Source of the DNA: Aureispira anguillae
GTDB lineage: Bacteria > Bacteroidota > Bacteroidia > Chitinophagales > Saprospiraceae
Length of the DNA stretch: 64,000 nucleotides
Assembly (NCBI RefSeq): GCF_026000115.1
Contig: NZ_AP026867.1
Location: forward strand, 961,501-1,025,500
Direction: 5' to 3'
The notes under the pieces were generated by a model. That model did no database searches and was not told the DNA's origin. It was given only the letters and a program-made list of their open reading frames with translations. Position 1 is the first letter of the stretch, and each line of letters begins with the position of its first letter. Positions 44,227 through 53,281 of this stretch are shown here, piece after piece. The position numbers were made by a program, and so were the translations under genes.

Positions 44227-46035
44227 ATGAATATTTTAGTCATCAATTGTGGAAGTTCGTCTATCAAGGCAGCTGTTGTGAATAATGAGAATGGAAATTT
44301 TTTATTAACGATGCTCATTGAGCGGGTATTGGATAAGCCCCTAATTCACATTAACGAAACCGCTATTGATTGTCCAGAATCTGGGCACGAAGCCGTTTTG
44401 AATTTTTCATTGCCTTTGATTCAGGATTATTTGGGAGCGCATGAGTTGAATGGTGTAGGACATAGGGTCGTGCATGGAGGAGATAAATTTGATGCCCCTG
44501 TTTTGATTGATGAAACAGTAGAAAATGCAATAAAGGAGGTCAGTGTTTTGGCTCCTTTGCACAATCCTGTTAATCTGCTGGGAATTACTGTTGCCCGCCA
44601 AATATTTGATAATTTGCCTCATGTTGCTGTATTTGATACTTCCTTTCATCAGACCATGCCCAAACGAGCGGTTGCTTATGCTTTGCCCAAACAGTTGAGA
44701 GAAAAGCATGAACTTCGCCGATATGGATTTCATGGGACAAGTCATGAATATGTAGCAGAGTTGGCGGCAGCGCACTTGCAGACAGAGCTAAATATGGTAC
44801 GAATTATTACCTGTCATTTGGGAAGTGGTGCTAGTGTAGCAGCAGTAGAATATGGTCGTTCTGTTGAGACTTCTATGGGGATGACTCCATTAGAAGGTTT
44901 GATTATGGGGACACGCTCAGGTGATCTGGATCCTGGAATTTTGTTGCACATTGCTAGAGAAGAAGAATTGTCGATGAATGATTTAGATCAGTTGCTCAAT
45001 AAAAAAAGTGGTTTGCTTGGGCTTTCTGGGATCAGTAATGATATGCGGGATATTATAGAAAAATCGACTGTTGGGGATGAAGATTGTCGTTTGGCTTTGC
45101 AGGTGTTTACCCATCGTTTGCGCAAATACATAGGAGCTTATGCGGCAGTTATGGGAGGAGTTGATGCAATTGTATTTACAGGAGGAATTGGCGAAAATAG
45201 CCCTGTTGTTCGACATAGAGCAACACAGCGACTGGATTTTTTAGGGGCTATTATTAATGAAGACAAAAATCAGGATATTAAATTATCTGCGGAGCAGCCT
45301 GTTCAAGAATTTTCGATGAACCATAGCCGAGTTAAGCTCTTGGCAATTAGAACCAATGAGCAATTTGCTATTGCAAAAGAAGCAGTTCGAATTATAGAAG
45401 AAAAAACAAAGGTAAACACTGTGCCTACAATCCCTATTGCTGTATCTGGACGACATATCCACTTAACGCAAGAAGCTGTAGATGCACTATTTGGACAAGG
45501 TTATGAATTAACAGAAAAAGCACCACTATCACAACCAGGGCAATTTGCTTGCAATGAGCAGGTAACAATTGTTGGACCTAAAAATCAGATTGAACGAGTG
45601 CGTGTGCTGGGGCCTACCCGCTCCAAAAATCAATTAGAAATATCGAGAACAGATGAATTTTTCTTGGGGGTAGATGCCCCTGTTCGAGCATCGGGGAAGG
45701 TAGAAAATACGCCTGGCATCAAGTTAGTTGGTCCCAATGGAGCCTATGTTATGCAAGAAGGTGTTATTTGCGCTTGGAGGCATATTCACATGACTCCTGA
45801 GGATGCTCAAACTTTTGCTGTGCAGGACAAAGATATTGTGGATGTGGAGGTTAGCAATGGCTTACGTCCCTTAACATTTGGCAATGTATTGGTCAGAGTA
45901 TCGCCCAAATACAAGTTAGAAATGCATATTGATACAGACGAAGCTAATGCTGCTGAATTACCAAGGTATTCAGAGGGCGTATTAAACAAAACAGAAAGGA
46001 GTGCTCACCTTCTAAAAAAGAAGAAAAGGCACTGA
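44227..46035 (+). CDS. Acetate kinase fused to PduL-type phosphotransacylase
   Basis: From the ATG at 44227, about 602 residues. The longer frame from TTG 44188 adds 13 residues before the natural strand M-N-I-L-V-I-N-C-G-S-S-S. Residues about 1-390 are acetate kinase: G-H-R-V-V-H-G-G, F-D-T-S-F-H-Q-T-M-P, G-F-H-G-T-S-H, H-L-G-S-G-A-S, T-R-S-G-D-L-D-P-G, F-T-G-G-I-G-E-N. Residues about 400-590 are a PduL phosphate acyltransferase with its zinc-site motifs G-R-H-I-H-L-T and W-R-H-I-H-M-T and the segment L-G-P-T-R-S-K-N-Q-L-E-I-S. Together they convert acetyl-CoA or propionyl-CoA plus phosphate to acyl phosphate, then to acid plus ATP, and the reverse. A single chain could channel acetyl phosphate. 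Confidence 0.92.
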   Translation: MNILVINCGSSSIKAAVVNNENGNFLLTMLIERVLDKPLIHINETAIDCPESGHEAVLNFSLPLIQDYLGAHELNGVGHRVVHGGDKFDAPVLIDETVENAIKEVSVLAPLHNPVNLLGITVARQIFDNLPHVAVFDTSFHQTMPKRAVAYALPKQLREKHELRRYGFHGTSHEYVAELAAAHLQTELNMVRIITCHLGSGASVAAVEYGRSVETSMGMTPLEGLIMGTRSGDLDPGILLHIAREEELSMNDLDQLLNKKSGLLGLSGISNDMRDIIEKSTVGDEDCRLALQVFTHRLRKYIGAYAAVMGGVDAIVFTGGIGENSPVVRHRATQRLDFLGAIINEDKNQDIKLSAEQPVQEFSMNHSRVKLLAIRTNEQFAIAKEAVRIIEEKTKVNTVPTIPIAVSGRHIHLTQEAVDALFGQGYELTEKAPLSQPGQFACNEQVTIVGPKNQIERVRVLGPTRSKNQLEISRTDEFFLGVDAPVRASGKVENTPGIKLVGPNGAYVMQEGVICAWRHIHMTPEDAQTFAVQDKDIVDVEVSNGLRPLTFGNVLVRVSPKYKLEMHIDTDEANAAELPRYSEGVLNKTERSAHLLKKKKRH

Positions 46036-46286
46036 AAAACAAGGTTTTATTAATTGTTTGTTAAATGGATTAAAAATTGGAACAACAATTGTAATATTAT
46101 AAGAATAAGCAACGTTTTTAAGCTGTATTACATTTATTATGAGCTGCTTTTGATCATTTTTAAACTGTACTTTTAGTTAAAAAAACGCAATTAATTTTAT
46201 CTTGATAATTAGTTTGTATCTTTAGTATACATTATTATAAAATGATGAGCCCTAATAAACTAATTTTAAACTTTAAATTAAAAATC

Positions 46287-46676
46287 ATGAGGCTATTAAC
46301 ATCTGTTTTTGCATTAATCTTATTGATGTCTTATTCTGTTGTTGGACAAGATTTGGGAGTGGCACCAAGTATGGGAGCTCCTAATGCAACTAAAGCTGAG
46401 GATATCGCTATAAAATTAGATAAAACCACAGGAAAGATTGAATTGTTTAATCTACAACAAAATGTAGCAATTACACAAGAGTATGAATTAGATCACTTAG
46501 AACTAGAAATTTTTGATTCCAATGGAGAATATGCAGGATCTTTGGAGCTAAAAGATTTCTTGATTCCCCAAAATGAAGTCGATCAATCAGAAAAAGTAAA
46601 AGTTGCTAATATTCGTTTTAAACATACTGCTTCGGGGGAGGAATTGACCCTGTCAAACGTTGATTTTACCAAATAA
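46287..46676 (+). CDS. Small exported protein of unknown function
   Basis: 129 residues from the ATG at 46287, where M-R-L-L-T-S-V-F begins a good signal peptide (cleavage after V-V-G). An earlier ATG at 46242 would add 15 residues in front of it and is less likely. The mature part is acidic and strand-rich (I-A-I-K-L-D-K-T-T-G-K-I-E-L-F-N-L), with no family I recognise. Its stop codon TAA is directly followed by the ATG of the class IV aminotransferase gene, so the two share a transcript. The functional link is unclear. Confidence 0.65.
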   Translation: MRLLTSVFALILLMSYSVVGQDLGVAPSMGAPNATKAEDIAIKLDKTTGKIELFNLQQNVAITQEYELDHLELEIFDSNGEYAGSLELKDFLIPQNEVDQSEKVKVANIRFKHTASGEELTLSNVDFTK

Positions 46677-47474
46677 ATGCAGACCAATCGAGCATTTAAA
46701 TATGGAGATGGTTTATTTGAAACGCTTCGGGTTCGTGATGGTAGAATATTGTATCTAAAAGATCATTTTATTCGGCTGTCCAATGGTTTAGACATTTTGA
46801 AAATGCAAAACCCAAATGCTCCTTTATCATTTGATGAATTTCAAAAAATCTTAACAGATTTTATACGTATACAAAGTGATACGAATCTTAGGATTCGTAT
46901 CACTTTTTTTAGGCAAGAGGGTGGTCTATACAGCCCTCAACAACAGGATTATCACTACCAAATAGAAGCTACGGTTCTTCAAGATGCCCAATATAAGTTG
47001 AATACCCAAGGCTTAACCTTAGGAATTTGTACTGCGGTTCAACTGCCAATTGATCAGTTATCTAATTTAAAGACAATTAGTGCATTGCCTTATGTTCTGG
47101 CAGGTATAGAAAAGCAACAGGCTGGTTGGGATGATTGTTTTTTGATCAATTCAAAGGGGAACATTGCAGAATCTATTGCTGCTAATATTTTTATGGTGAA
47201 AGGACAACAAATCTACACACCAGCACTAACCGAGGGGTGCATAGCAGGAGTAATGCGTTGCCAAATTATTCGGTTGGCCAATAAATTAGGATTAAAACTA
47301 ATTGAAACAAGCATTCAACAGGAAGATCTATTACAAGCAGATGAAATTTTCTTGACCAATGCTATTCGTGGTATTCAATGGGTAAAACAATTGGCTACAT
47401 ATCCTCATAAGTTTGGGTGTAGAGTTGCCAAGCAGTTGCTCGAACAAATTGAGTGCGAATTGTCCCATTTTTAA
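46677..47474 (+). CDS. Class IV aminotransferase / aminodeoxychorismate lyase-like
   Basis: 265 residues of the PLP fold-type IV family. F-K-Y-G-D-G-L-F-E-T-L-R-V at 7-19, L-R-I-R-I-T-F-F near 72, N-L-K-T with the probable PLP Lys near 138, W-D-D-C-F-L-I-N-S-K-G-N-I-A-E-S-I-A-A-N-I-F near 155-176, and E-I-F-L-T-N-A near 220. The closest known activities are 4-amino-4-deoxychorismate lyase (PabC, folate) and branched-chain or D-amino-acid transamination. The length and the start at the F-x-Y-G-D-G motif favour PabC-like, but this is not certain. The coding DNA contains a perfect 15-bp hairpin with T7 at 46873-46910. It follows the small exported-protein gene with no gap. Confidence 0.8.
   Translation: MQTNRAFKYGDGLFETLRVRDGRILYLKDHFIRLSNGLDILKMQNPNAPLSFDEFQKILTDFIRIQSDTNLRIRITFFRQEGGLYSPQQQDYHYQIEATVLQDAQYKLNTQGLTLGICTAVQLPIDQLSNLKTISALPYVLAGIEKQQAGWDDCFLINSKGNIAESIAANIFMVKGQQIYTPALTEGCIAGVMRCQIIRLANKLGLKLIETSIQQEDLLQADEIFLTNAIRGIQWVKQLATYPHKFGCRVAKQLLEQIECELSHF
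46873..46910 (+). terminator. Terminator-like hairpin inside a coding region
   Basis: AAAGTGATACGAATC (46873-46887) is the exact reverse complement of GATTCGTATCACTTT (46892-46906), with loop TTAG. The run of T from 46904 to 46910 directly follows. It encodes S-D-T-N-L-R-I-R-I-T-F-F of the class IV enzyme, in frame. Structure is directly seen; any effect on transcription is inferred. Confidence 0.7.
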
Positions 47475-47762
47475 TGAGAATCCATGCAAAAAAATGCTAA
47501 AAGGCAAAATATTATGTAGAAAATAATTCATAATTCACTCTATTAGTGTTATATTAAATAATTAGCCCCCTATTAGAAATTGATGTTAGTGTAGAGTCGT
47601 TATAGAACACTATTTTAAATTACATGAAGATAGTTTTTATGTGAAAAATAAATTTTAGTGTAATGTGTTTATAGACAGGTGTGTATAGGAAGAGAAGAAC
47701 AAAATTTCTAACTTGCAAAAAGTAAAACCACCATATTTTATAGTAGAAAAGACCCCTTTATT
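47475..47762. promoter_or_regulatory. Upstream region of the five-gene operon, TTAGTGT repeats
   Basis: 288 bases without a gene. TTAGTGT occurs at 47543-47549, 47586-47592 and 47655-47661, and the related AACACTAT (reverse strand ATAGTGTT) near 47606. The spacing is irregular. They could be operator sites for the operon starting at 47763. No confident promoter match. Confidence 0.35.
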
Positions 47763-48842
47763 ATGGATTTAGATACAATAGATTCACATTTTCAAGATGT
47801 CAAAAATGTTGAGAATATCCCCATTGATCGACAGGTTTTACAAGTATTGGCTAAACACGGAACATTAACAGCCGAAGAACTTCAGTTAACTTACCAACAG
47901 AGTTCACTTTACCCTAAAAAAATAGAATGGCTAAATATTGCTTATCGTTTTTTTATGGGAGCAGGCTTATTGCTATTGCTTTCAGGGATTGTCTTTTTCT
48001 TTGCTTATAACTGGAGTGGATTGCACAAGTTTGCCAAATTAGGGCTTGTTGAATCAGGAATTATTATTATTGGCATTGCTTTGCTAAGTACAAAGACCTC
48101 AGACTTTGTGCTAAAGTTAGGGCTTACAGCAATTTCTGTTTTGGTTGGAGTTGCTTTTGCTGTATTTGGTCAGATTTATCAAACGGGGGCAGATGCCTAT
48201 GATTTTTTTCTGGGGTGGACTTTTTTTGTAACAGCATGGGTGGCTATTTCTAGTTTTCCATTTTTATGGATCTTTTATTTGATGTTGATTAACATCACTA
48301 CGCTGCTTTATTTTGAACAGGTGCAACTCTCCACAGAAACCTCTACCTTATTCTTTATTTTTGGTCTACTTAATGTATTGGCTTTGGCAATTTGGGAGTA
48401 TGTCATCCAAGGAGATAGAAAAAATTGGGTGCAGATTTTGTGTACTCGGTTAATCGGGGTTGCCATTGCTCTAATCTTGACAAATGCTGTGATTTATACT
48501 ATTTTTGATACACAAGATACAATTTTTGCTTGGTTAAATGTTGTGCTGTATGTAGGGGGTATGGTTATGGTAAAAATTTATTACAACGATCAAATTAGAG
48601 ATATTGGATTTGTTACAATAGGAGCCATTTCTTTACTGGTGATTGGCAATGCGCTGGTGCTAAAAACGTTAGACAGTGGCTCAGGTGATTTCATCGGAAT
48701 CTTCCTTTTATTGGGGATTGCCAATATAGTGGTTACCGTTGTATTAGTGATGAAACTAATACAATTAAGCAAGGATTGGAATCCAGAACAAGTCGATTTG
48801 TCAAACCATAAAATAGAGGCAACAGATGAGCAAGAAAAATAA
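47763..48842 (+). CDS. DUF2157 integral membrane protein
   Basis: 359 residues. A cytoplasmic N-terminal part of about 65 residues contains a helical I-D-R-Q-V-L-Q-V-L-A-K-H-G-T-L-T-A-E-E-L segment. Then about ten membrane segments begin I-E-W-L-N-I-A-Y-R-F-F-M-G-A-G with G-I-V-F-F-F-A-Y-N-W, the DUF2157 signature. The Gly near F-G-Q-I-Y-Q-T-G-A-D is also conserved in the family. Biochemical role unknown. It overlaps the DUF4401 gene by 17 bp. Together with the GDYXXLXY gene it forms a membrane triad found side by side in many bacteria, here extended by a sensor kinase and an exported protein. Confidence 0.88.
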   Translation: MDLDTIDSHFQDVKNVENIPIDRQVLQVLAKHGTLTAEELQLTYQQSSLYPKKIEWLNIAYRFFMGAGLLLLLSGIVFFFAYNWSGLHKFAKLGLVESGIIIIGIALLSTKTSDFVLKLGLTAISVLVGVAFAVFGQIYQTGADAYDFFLGWTFFVTAWVAISSFPFLWIFYLMLINITTLLYFEQVQLSTETSTLFFIFGLLNVLALAIWEYVIQGDRKNWVQILCTRLIGVAIALILTNAVIYTIFDTQDTIFAWLNVVLYVGGMVMVKIYYNDQIRDIGFVTIGAISLLVIGNALVLKTLDSGSGDFIGIFLLLGIANIVVTVVLVMKLIQLSKDWNPEQVDLSNHKIEATDEQEK

Positions 48843-49935
48843 AATGGGGTTAGTAGATCTATTGGAATGGTATAAAGAAGAAGGAATAAACCCTAAGCTT
48901 AATACGAAGGCTTTCCAGAGGGAGTATCATGACTCGGCGGCTAAAAAAACACCTATTTTAGTTCAGGTATTAATGTTTATTGGCTCAATATTAGGGGCGA
49001 TATTCTTTTTGGGATTTATGGCATTAAGTGAAGTTTTCCAATCTGAAATTTTTATTCTAATAACGGGGCTAATCATTGCCATTGTTGGGCTTACAATTCC
49101 TTATCAATCTAAACAAGAAGCAACTGCTGAACCTGTAGGAATGGCTTTGTTAATCGTAGGCTGTACTTTATTTACAATAGGTTTTATAAGCTATGGAAAT
49201 AATAGTTTCTTTACTTTTTTGATCTTATCTCTGATAACCTCTATCATAGTTGTTGTGATAGCGGGGAGTCATTTGCAAAAAATTTCAGCGGTTTTGTGTG
49301 CAAATTTATGTGCTTATTGGCTCATTTGGGAAATGAATTGGGGAGTTGGTTATAACTTTTTAGTCTTGTTAAATGCCTCTATTGCCACAATTGCTTGGTT
49401 AAAAGAACCTCAAATATTAGCGCAACAGTCTCGTTTGGGACAATGGTATGCTGCGATACTCAATGGTTGTTCGATTTCTATGATAGCAGTACTAGTCGGT
49501 TCTGTTAATATTTACCAGAATTACCATTGGGATGGAGTAACAATAAACCCGAGTTATTGGTGGCTCTCTTCCATTTTATTAGTTGCATTGGTTTTGTGGA
49601 CGTTAAGTGAAACGTTAGATCGAGTCGGCGAGAAAAATAAAAAAATTCCAATTTTGCTAGGAGCAGGTATTGCTTTATTGGTTCTGATCCAAGCACCTGG
49701 TATTGTGGCGGGGATTTTGTTGTTATTTTTGGGTGTTTATTCAAGCTATTATCTATTTGCTGGGCAAGGAATTTTAGCCATCTTCTTTTTTACAGGAATG
49801 TTCTATTATAATATGGAAACCACCCTATTGCTTAAATCCATATTAATGGTTAGTGCAGGGCTTATTTTTTTAGCCTTAGGTTATGGTATAAAAAGAGTAT
49901 ATGATCAGGATCGCACACTAAATTCAACGTTATGA
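48826..49935 (+). CDS. DUF4401 integral membrane protein
   Basis: 369 residues with about ten hydrophobic segments. The N-terminal cytoplasmic piece (L-L-E-W-Y-K-E-E-G-I) resembles in layout that of DUF2157. P-I-L-V-Q-V-L-M-F-I-G-S-I-L-G-A begins the membrane part, followed by F-L-G-F-M-A-L. This is the DUF4401 pattern, and DUF2157 and DUF4401 are distantly alike, so the pair may form a heteromer (inference). It overlaps both neighbours: 17 bp with the DUF2157 gene and 4 bp (ATGA) with the GDYXXLXY gene, so translation is coupled. Confidence 0.85.
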   Translation: MSKKNKMGLVDLLEWYKEEGINPKLNTKAFQREYHDSAAKKTPILVQVLMFIGSILGAIFFLGFMALSEVFQSEIFILITGLIIAIVGLTIPYQSKQEATAEPVGMALLIVGCTLFTIGFISYGNNSFFTFLILSLITSIIVVVIAGSHLQKISAVLCANLCAYWLIWEMNWGVGYNFLVLLNASIATIAWLKEPQILAQQSRLGQWYAAILNGCSISMIAVLVGSVNIYQNYHWDGVTINPSYWWLSSILLVALVLWTLSETLDRVGEKNKKIPILLGAGIALLVLIQAPGIVAGILLLFLGVYSSYYLFAGQGILAIFFFTGMFYYNMETTLLLKSILMVSAGLIFLALGYGIKRVYDQDRTLNSTL

Positions 49936-50438
49936 AAGGGTATAAAAGAATTATTTTTATCGTTAATTTATTGGCCGTGCTCGTTGTTTTTAATTGGATG
50001 ATTCTTCAAAAGGAACATACGATTAATAATGGAGAACTAGTTTTGCTAGAATTGTATCCGTTGGATCCCCGCTCTTTGATGCAAGGAGATTATATGAATT
50101 TGCGTTATGAAATGACTCGTCAATGGAATTTAAATGATTCTATACCAACAAGAGGTTATTGTATTTTAAGGAAAGGGAGCAATAATATAGGGAGTTTTGA
50201 ACGTTTACAAAGTAGCAGAACGCCTTTAGCATCCAATGAATTAGCAATTAAATATTATAGAACTGCTCATTTTGTGAAGATTGGGGCAGAATCATTTTTG
50301 TTTGAGGAGGGACAAGCAGAGACCTATGAACAGGCTAAATATGGAGGACTAAAAGTCGAGCCTAATGGTTCAGCGGTTTTGGTAGGGTTATACGATGCAA
50401 GCGGTACAAAAATTATCAGTAATTATGATATAGAGTAG
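49932..50438 (+). CDS. GDYXXLXY domain protein, membrane-anchored
   Basis: 168 residues. One N-terminal membrane segment (I-I-F-I-V-N-L-L-A-V-L-V-V-F-N-W-M-I-L), then a periplasmic domain starting L-V-L-L-E-L-Y-P-L-D-P-R-S-L-M-Q-G-D-Y-M-N-L-R-Y, which contains the signature G-D-Y-x-x-L-x-Y. The family almost always accompanies DUF2157/DUF4401 proteins, and its function is unknown. The start overlaps the DUF4401 stop by 4 bp, and the sensor kinase ATG follows its stop after 2 bp. Confidence 0.88.
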   Translation: MKGYKRIIFIVNLLAVLVVFNWMILQKEHTINNGELVLLELYPLDPRSLMQGDYMNLRYEMTRQWNLNDSIPTRGYCILRKGSNNIGSFERLQSSRTPLASNELAIKYYRTAHFVKIGAESFLFEEGQAETYEQAKYGGLKVEPNGSAVLVGLYDASGTKIISNYDIE

Positions 50439-50440
50439 GC

Positions 50441-53281
50441 ATGAAGGAAGATTTTTTGAATCAAAATTATAAGGATAAGGATACAGACGGTGCGTTCAAA
50501 CGTGTTTTTGATCTGTCTCCTGATGCTATGCTGAAGATTAGAACAGCAGATTTTAGATTAATTGCAGCTAATCAGCAGGCCTGCCATTTATATGGCTATA
50601 CTAATAGCGAGTTTGGTGCCTCAGAGATTAATGACTTGGGATTGGATGAAATGGTTTTGCAAAAAATCATAGAGGTATCTAGTGATTATGCTATTGGTCA
50701 AATTATAGAACTAGAAGGGGTTAGTAAACAAAAGAATGGCACCTTATTTCCCGTGCAGATTCGATACTGTAAAACGGATGAAAAATATGCATTAGCGGTC
50801 ATTAGAAGACTGTCTACATCACAAGAAATAAAAACGGTCAATGCTAACTTTTCAAAGGTTTTGGCACTTAAGGAACAGCAAAATAAAAAGCTCCAACTCA
50901 ATAGAGATATTTTGAGATTGGTTACCCAGCATCAGCCTTTACCAGATGTTTTGGATGCTATGGCTCAACGCCTAGAAGATTTGGTAGAGGGGATGAAGGT
51001 GGCGATACTTTTGTTAGAGGGGGCTCAACTTTTTGTTGGGGCAGCTCCTACTTTGCCCAAGAAATTCTTGGATGCTCTTGATGGAATTCATGTAGGTCCT
51101 TATAGTGTTCCTTGTGCTCATGCTGTTTATTTTAAGAAGCAGATTATCATTGAGAATATAGAGACTGACCCAACTTGTATGAATTGCAGAGATTTTTGCT
51201 TAATGCATGATGTAAGGGCTTGTTGGTCAACTCCTATTATCTCTTCTGAGGGGCTTGTTTTGGGAACATTTGCTATGTGTTGGGCAGAGCCTCAAAAAAC
51301 TACGACCGAGACGCTAGACTTAATTACTATGGCGATAAACTTGGCAGAAATAGCGATTGAGCAGAGTTATTATCAAGAAAGTCTCACAGCAATCAATGAA
51401 GAGTACATTCTTCAAAACAAAGAATTAGAACTGGCTAAATTACAACTAGAAGAAGATAAAAAAATAGTACTTGATCGAGAACATAAGTTGAAGGAAGGGC
51501 AGCGTTTGTCCAAAGTTGGGAGCTGGGAGTTTAATTTTAAAACTAGAGAATTGATTTGGTCTGAGGAGCAGTATCGTATCTATGAACTAACAGGTATTGC
51601 TAGTGTTGAATTGTATGATGCATATCAGGCTAGAATTCACCCAGAAGATAGAGAAATAAAAAAAACGGCTTATCGTAATTCAATTAATGGTAGCAAGAGG
51701 TTCAATTATGAACATCGTATTGTAACAGGCGATGGACAGACTAAATATATATTGGGCGTTGGTAAGCTAGAAACCAACGATTCGGGAGAACCTCTTTTTT
51801 TAAAAGGAACGGATCAGGATGTAACCGAATTAAAATTGGCTCAACAGGCAGCTTGGGAAAATGAATTCAAATTAAATGAGTTGATGTCTAATATTAACGA
51901 AATTGTATTTATTGTTGATCTTAGAGATAGTACTCAATATGATAATCCCATTACTTACATTAATGGCGATACCGTTGAAATTTTTGGATATACACACCAA
52001 GAATTAAAAGACATCGTTAACTTATGGGTAGATCGTATTCATCCTGAAGATCTTCAATCTGTTATAGAAAAAAGCGAAATACTGCATCAATACAAAAGAC
52101 AAGTAACTAGAGAATATCGGTTTAAACACAAAAAAGGGCATTATTTATGGATCGAAGATAATATTTCGATAGGGGGAAATGATGATAAATACTCTAAATT
52201 GTATGGGAGTGCTCGTGATATTACCAAACGTAAAAAATCAGAAGCGGCTTTATTAGAAAGTAAAGAGCGGTTGCAGTTGGCAACCCAAGCTGCAAAATTG
52301 GGAAGTTATGATTGGCGGGTAAAAGAGAATTACATACATTGGGACGATAGAATGTATGAGATCTTCGGCTTAGATAGAAAGCCCGAAATAAAGGATAAGC
52401 GGAGTTATGTTATGTCTGTTATGCATCCAGATGATCGAGAACGCATAAACAAGGCTTTTGCAAAAAACTTGGTATCCAGTGATGTCCTTATCAATTTTAA
52501 GAATGAGTATAGAATTGTATTAAATGAAAAAAACAGATACATAGAAAGTTATGTGATCTTTTTTAGAGATCGAAAAGGAAGGGTAGATCGTGTAATCGGA
52601 ACTTGTTTGGATGTAACGGAACGGAAGGAAGCCGAGGCGCTTTTGATTTCTAATGAAGAAAAGGATGTATTGCTTAAAGAGATTCATCATAGAGTAAAAA
52701 ATAATTTACAAGTTATTACCAGCCTTTTGAGTTTGCAATCCAGTTATTTGGCTAGTAATGAGCAAAGGAAGCTTTTTACAGATAGTCAGTACAGGATTAA
52801 TTCAATGGCAATGGTACACGAAATGCTTTACCAGTCTGACAATCTCTCTAAAGTGGATTATCAAGATTATTTAAGCGAATTGAGTCAGTTTTTGATTCGT
52901 TCTGTAAAAGGAAGCTCCAATAATATCCATTTGATTTTAGATGTGCCTAAAATGAGCTTAGGAATAGATACTGCGATTCCCCTTGGTCTCTTGATTAATG
53001 AGGTGTTAACAAATTCACTTAAGTATGGAGTTCAGGGAAATGATAAAGGAACCATTAGCATCAAAATAAGGAGAAAAATCAATGACAAAAGCGAAAAGCC
53101 ATCGTTTGTCTTAGAAATAGGTGATGATGGAGCAGGCTACCCCGATACCATTAATTTTAGAAATTCAAACTCACTGGGGTTAAAATTAATTCATAACTTA
53201 ACCCGCCAATTAGAGGGAACCTTAGAGAAAGATAATACTCGAAAAGGAACCAATTACATCATCTGTTTTAACGAAATATAA
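50441..53281 (+). CDS. Cytoplasmic multi-PAS/GAF sensor histidine kinase (HisKA_2 type)
   Basis: 946 residues without membrane segments. In order: PAS (about 15-130; N-x-x-A-C-H-L-Y-G-Y); GAF (about 155-310) with a Cys-rich stretch (V-P-C-A-H-A, then C-M-N-C-R-D-F-C near 245); coiled coil (320-355); three PAS domains (about 355-470, 475-600, 605-730), each with H-P-E/D-D and a closing D-V/I-T-E/K-R/L; HisKA_2 K-E-I-H-H-R-V-K-N-N with His749 or His750 as phosphoacceptor; HATPase with L-L-I-N-E-V-L-T-N-S-L-K-Y (N box), G-D-D-G-A-G and S-L-G-L-K-L-I. There is no receiver domain, and no response regulator gene in the window. Tight packing with the DUF2157-DUF4401-GDYXXLXY genes (2-bp gap) suggests it senses for, or is controlled by, that membrane complex. 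The Cys cluster could bind metal, haem or react to redox; this is inference. Confidence 0.9.
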   Translation: MKEDFLNQNYKDKDTDGAFKRVFDLSPDAMLKIRTADFRLIAANQQACHLYGYTNSEFGASEINDLGLDEMVLQKIIEVSSDYAIGQIIELEGVSKQKNGTLFPVQIRYCKTDEKYALAVIRRLSTSQEIKTVNANFSKVLALKEQQNKKLQLNRDILRLVTQHQPLPDVLDAMAQRLEDLVEGMKVAILLLEGAQLFVGAAPTLPKKFLDALDGIHVGPYSVPCAHAVYFKKQIIIENIETDPTCMNCRDFCLMHDVRACWSTPIISSEGLVLGTFAMCWAEPQKTTTETLDLITMAINLAEIAIEQSYYQESLTAINEEYILQNKELELAKLQLEEDKKIVLDREHKLKEGQRLSKVGSWEFNFKTRELIWSEEQYRIYELTGIASVELYDAYQARIHPEDREIKKTAYRNSINGSKRFNYEHRIVTGDGQTKYILGVGKLETNDSGEPLFLKGTDQDVTELKLAQQAAWENEFKLNELMSNINEIVFIVDLRDSTQYDNPITYINGDTVEIFGYTHQELKDIVNLWVDRIHPEDLQSVIEKSEILHQYKRQVTREYRFKHKKGHYLWIEDNISIGGNDDKYSKLYGSARDITKRKKSEAALLESKERLQLATQAAKLGSYDWRVKENYIHWDDRMYEIFGLDRKPEIKDKRSYVMSVMHPDDRERINKAFAKNLVSSDVLINFKNEYRIVLNEKNRYIESYVIFFRDRKGRVDRVIGTCLDVTERKEAEALLISNEEKDVLLKEIHHRVKNNLQVITSLLSLQSSYLASNEQRKLFTDSQYRINSMAMVHEMLYQSDNLSKVDYQDYLSELSQFLIRSVKGSSNNIHLILDVPKMSLGIDTAIPLGLLINEVLTNSLKYGVQGNDKGTISIKIRRKINDKSEKPSFVLEIGDDGAGYPDTINFRNSNSLGLKLIHNLTRQLEGTLEKDNTRKGTNYIICFNEI

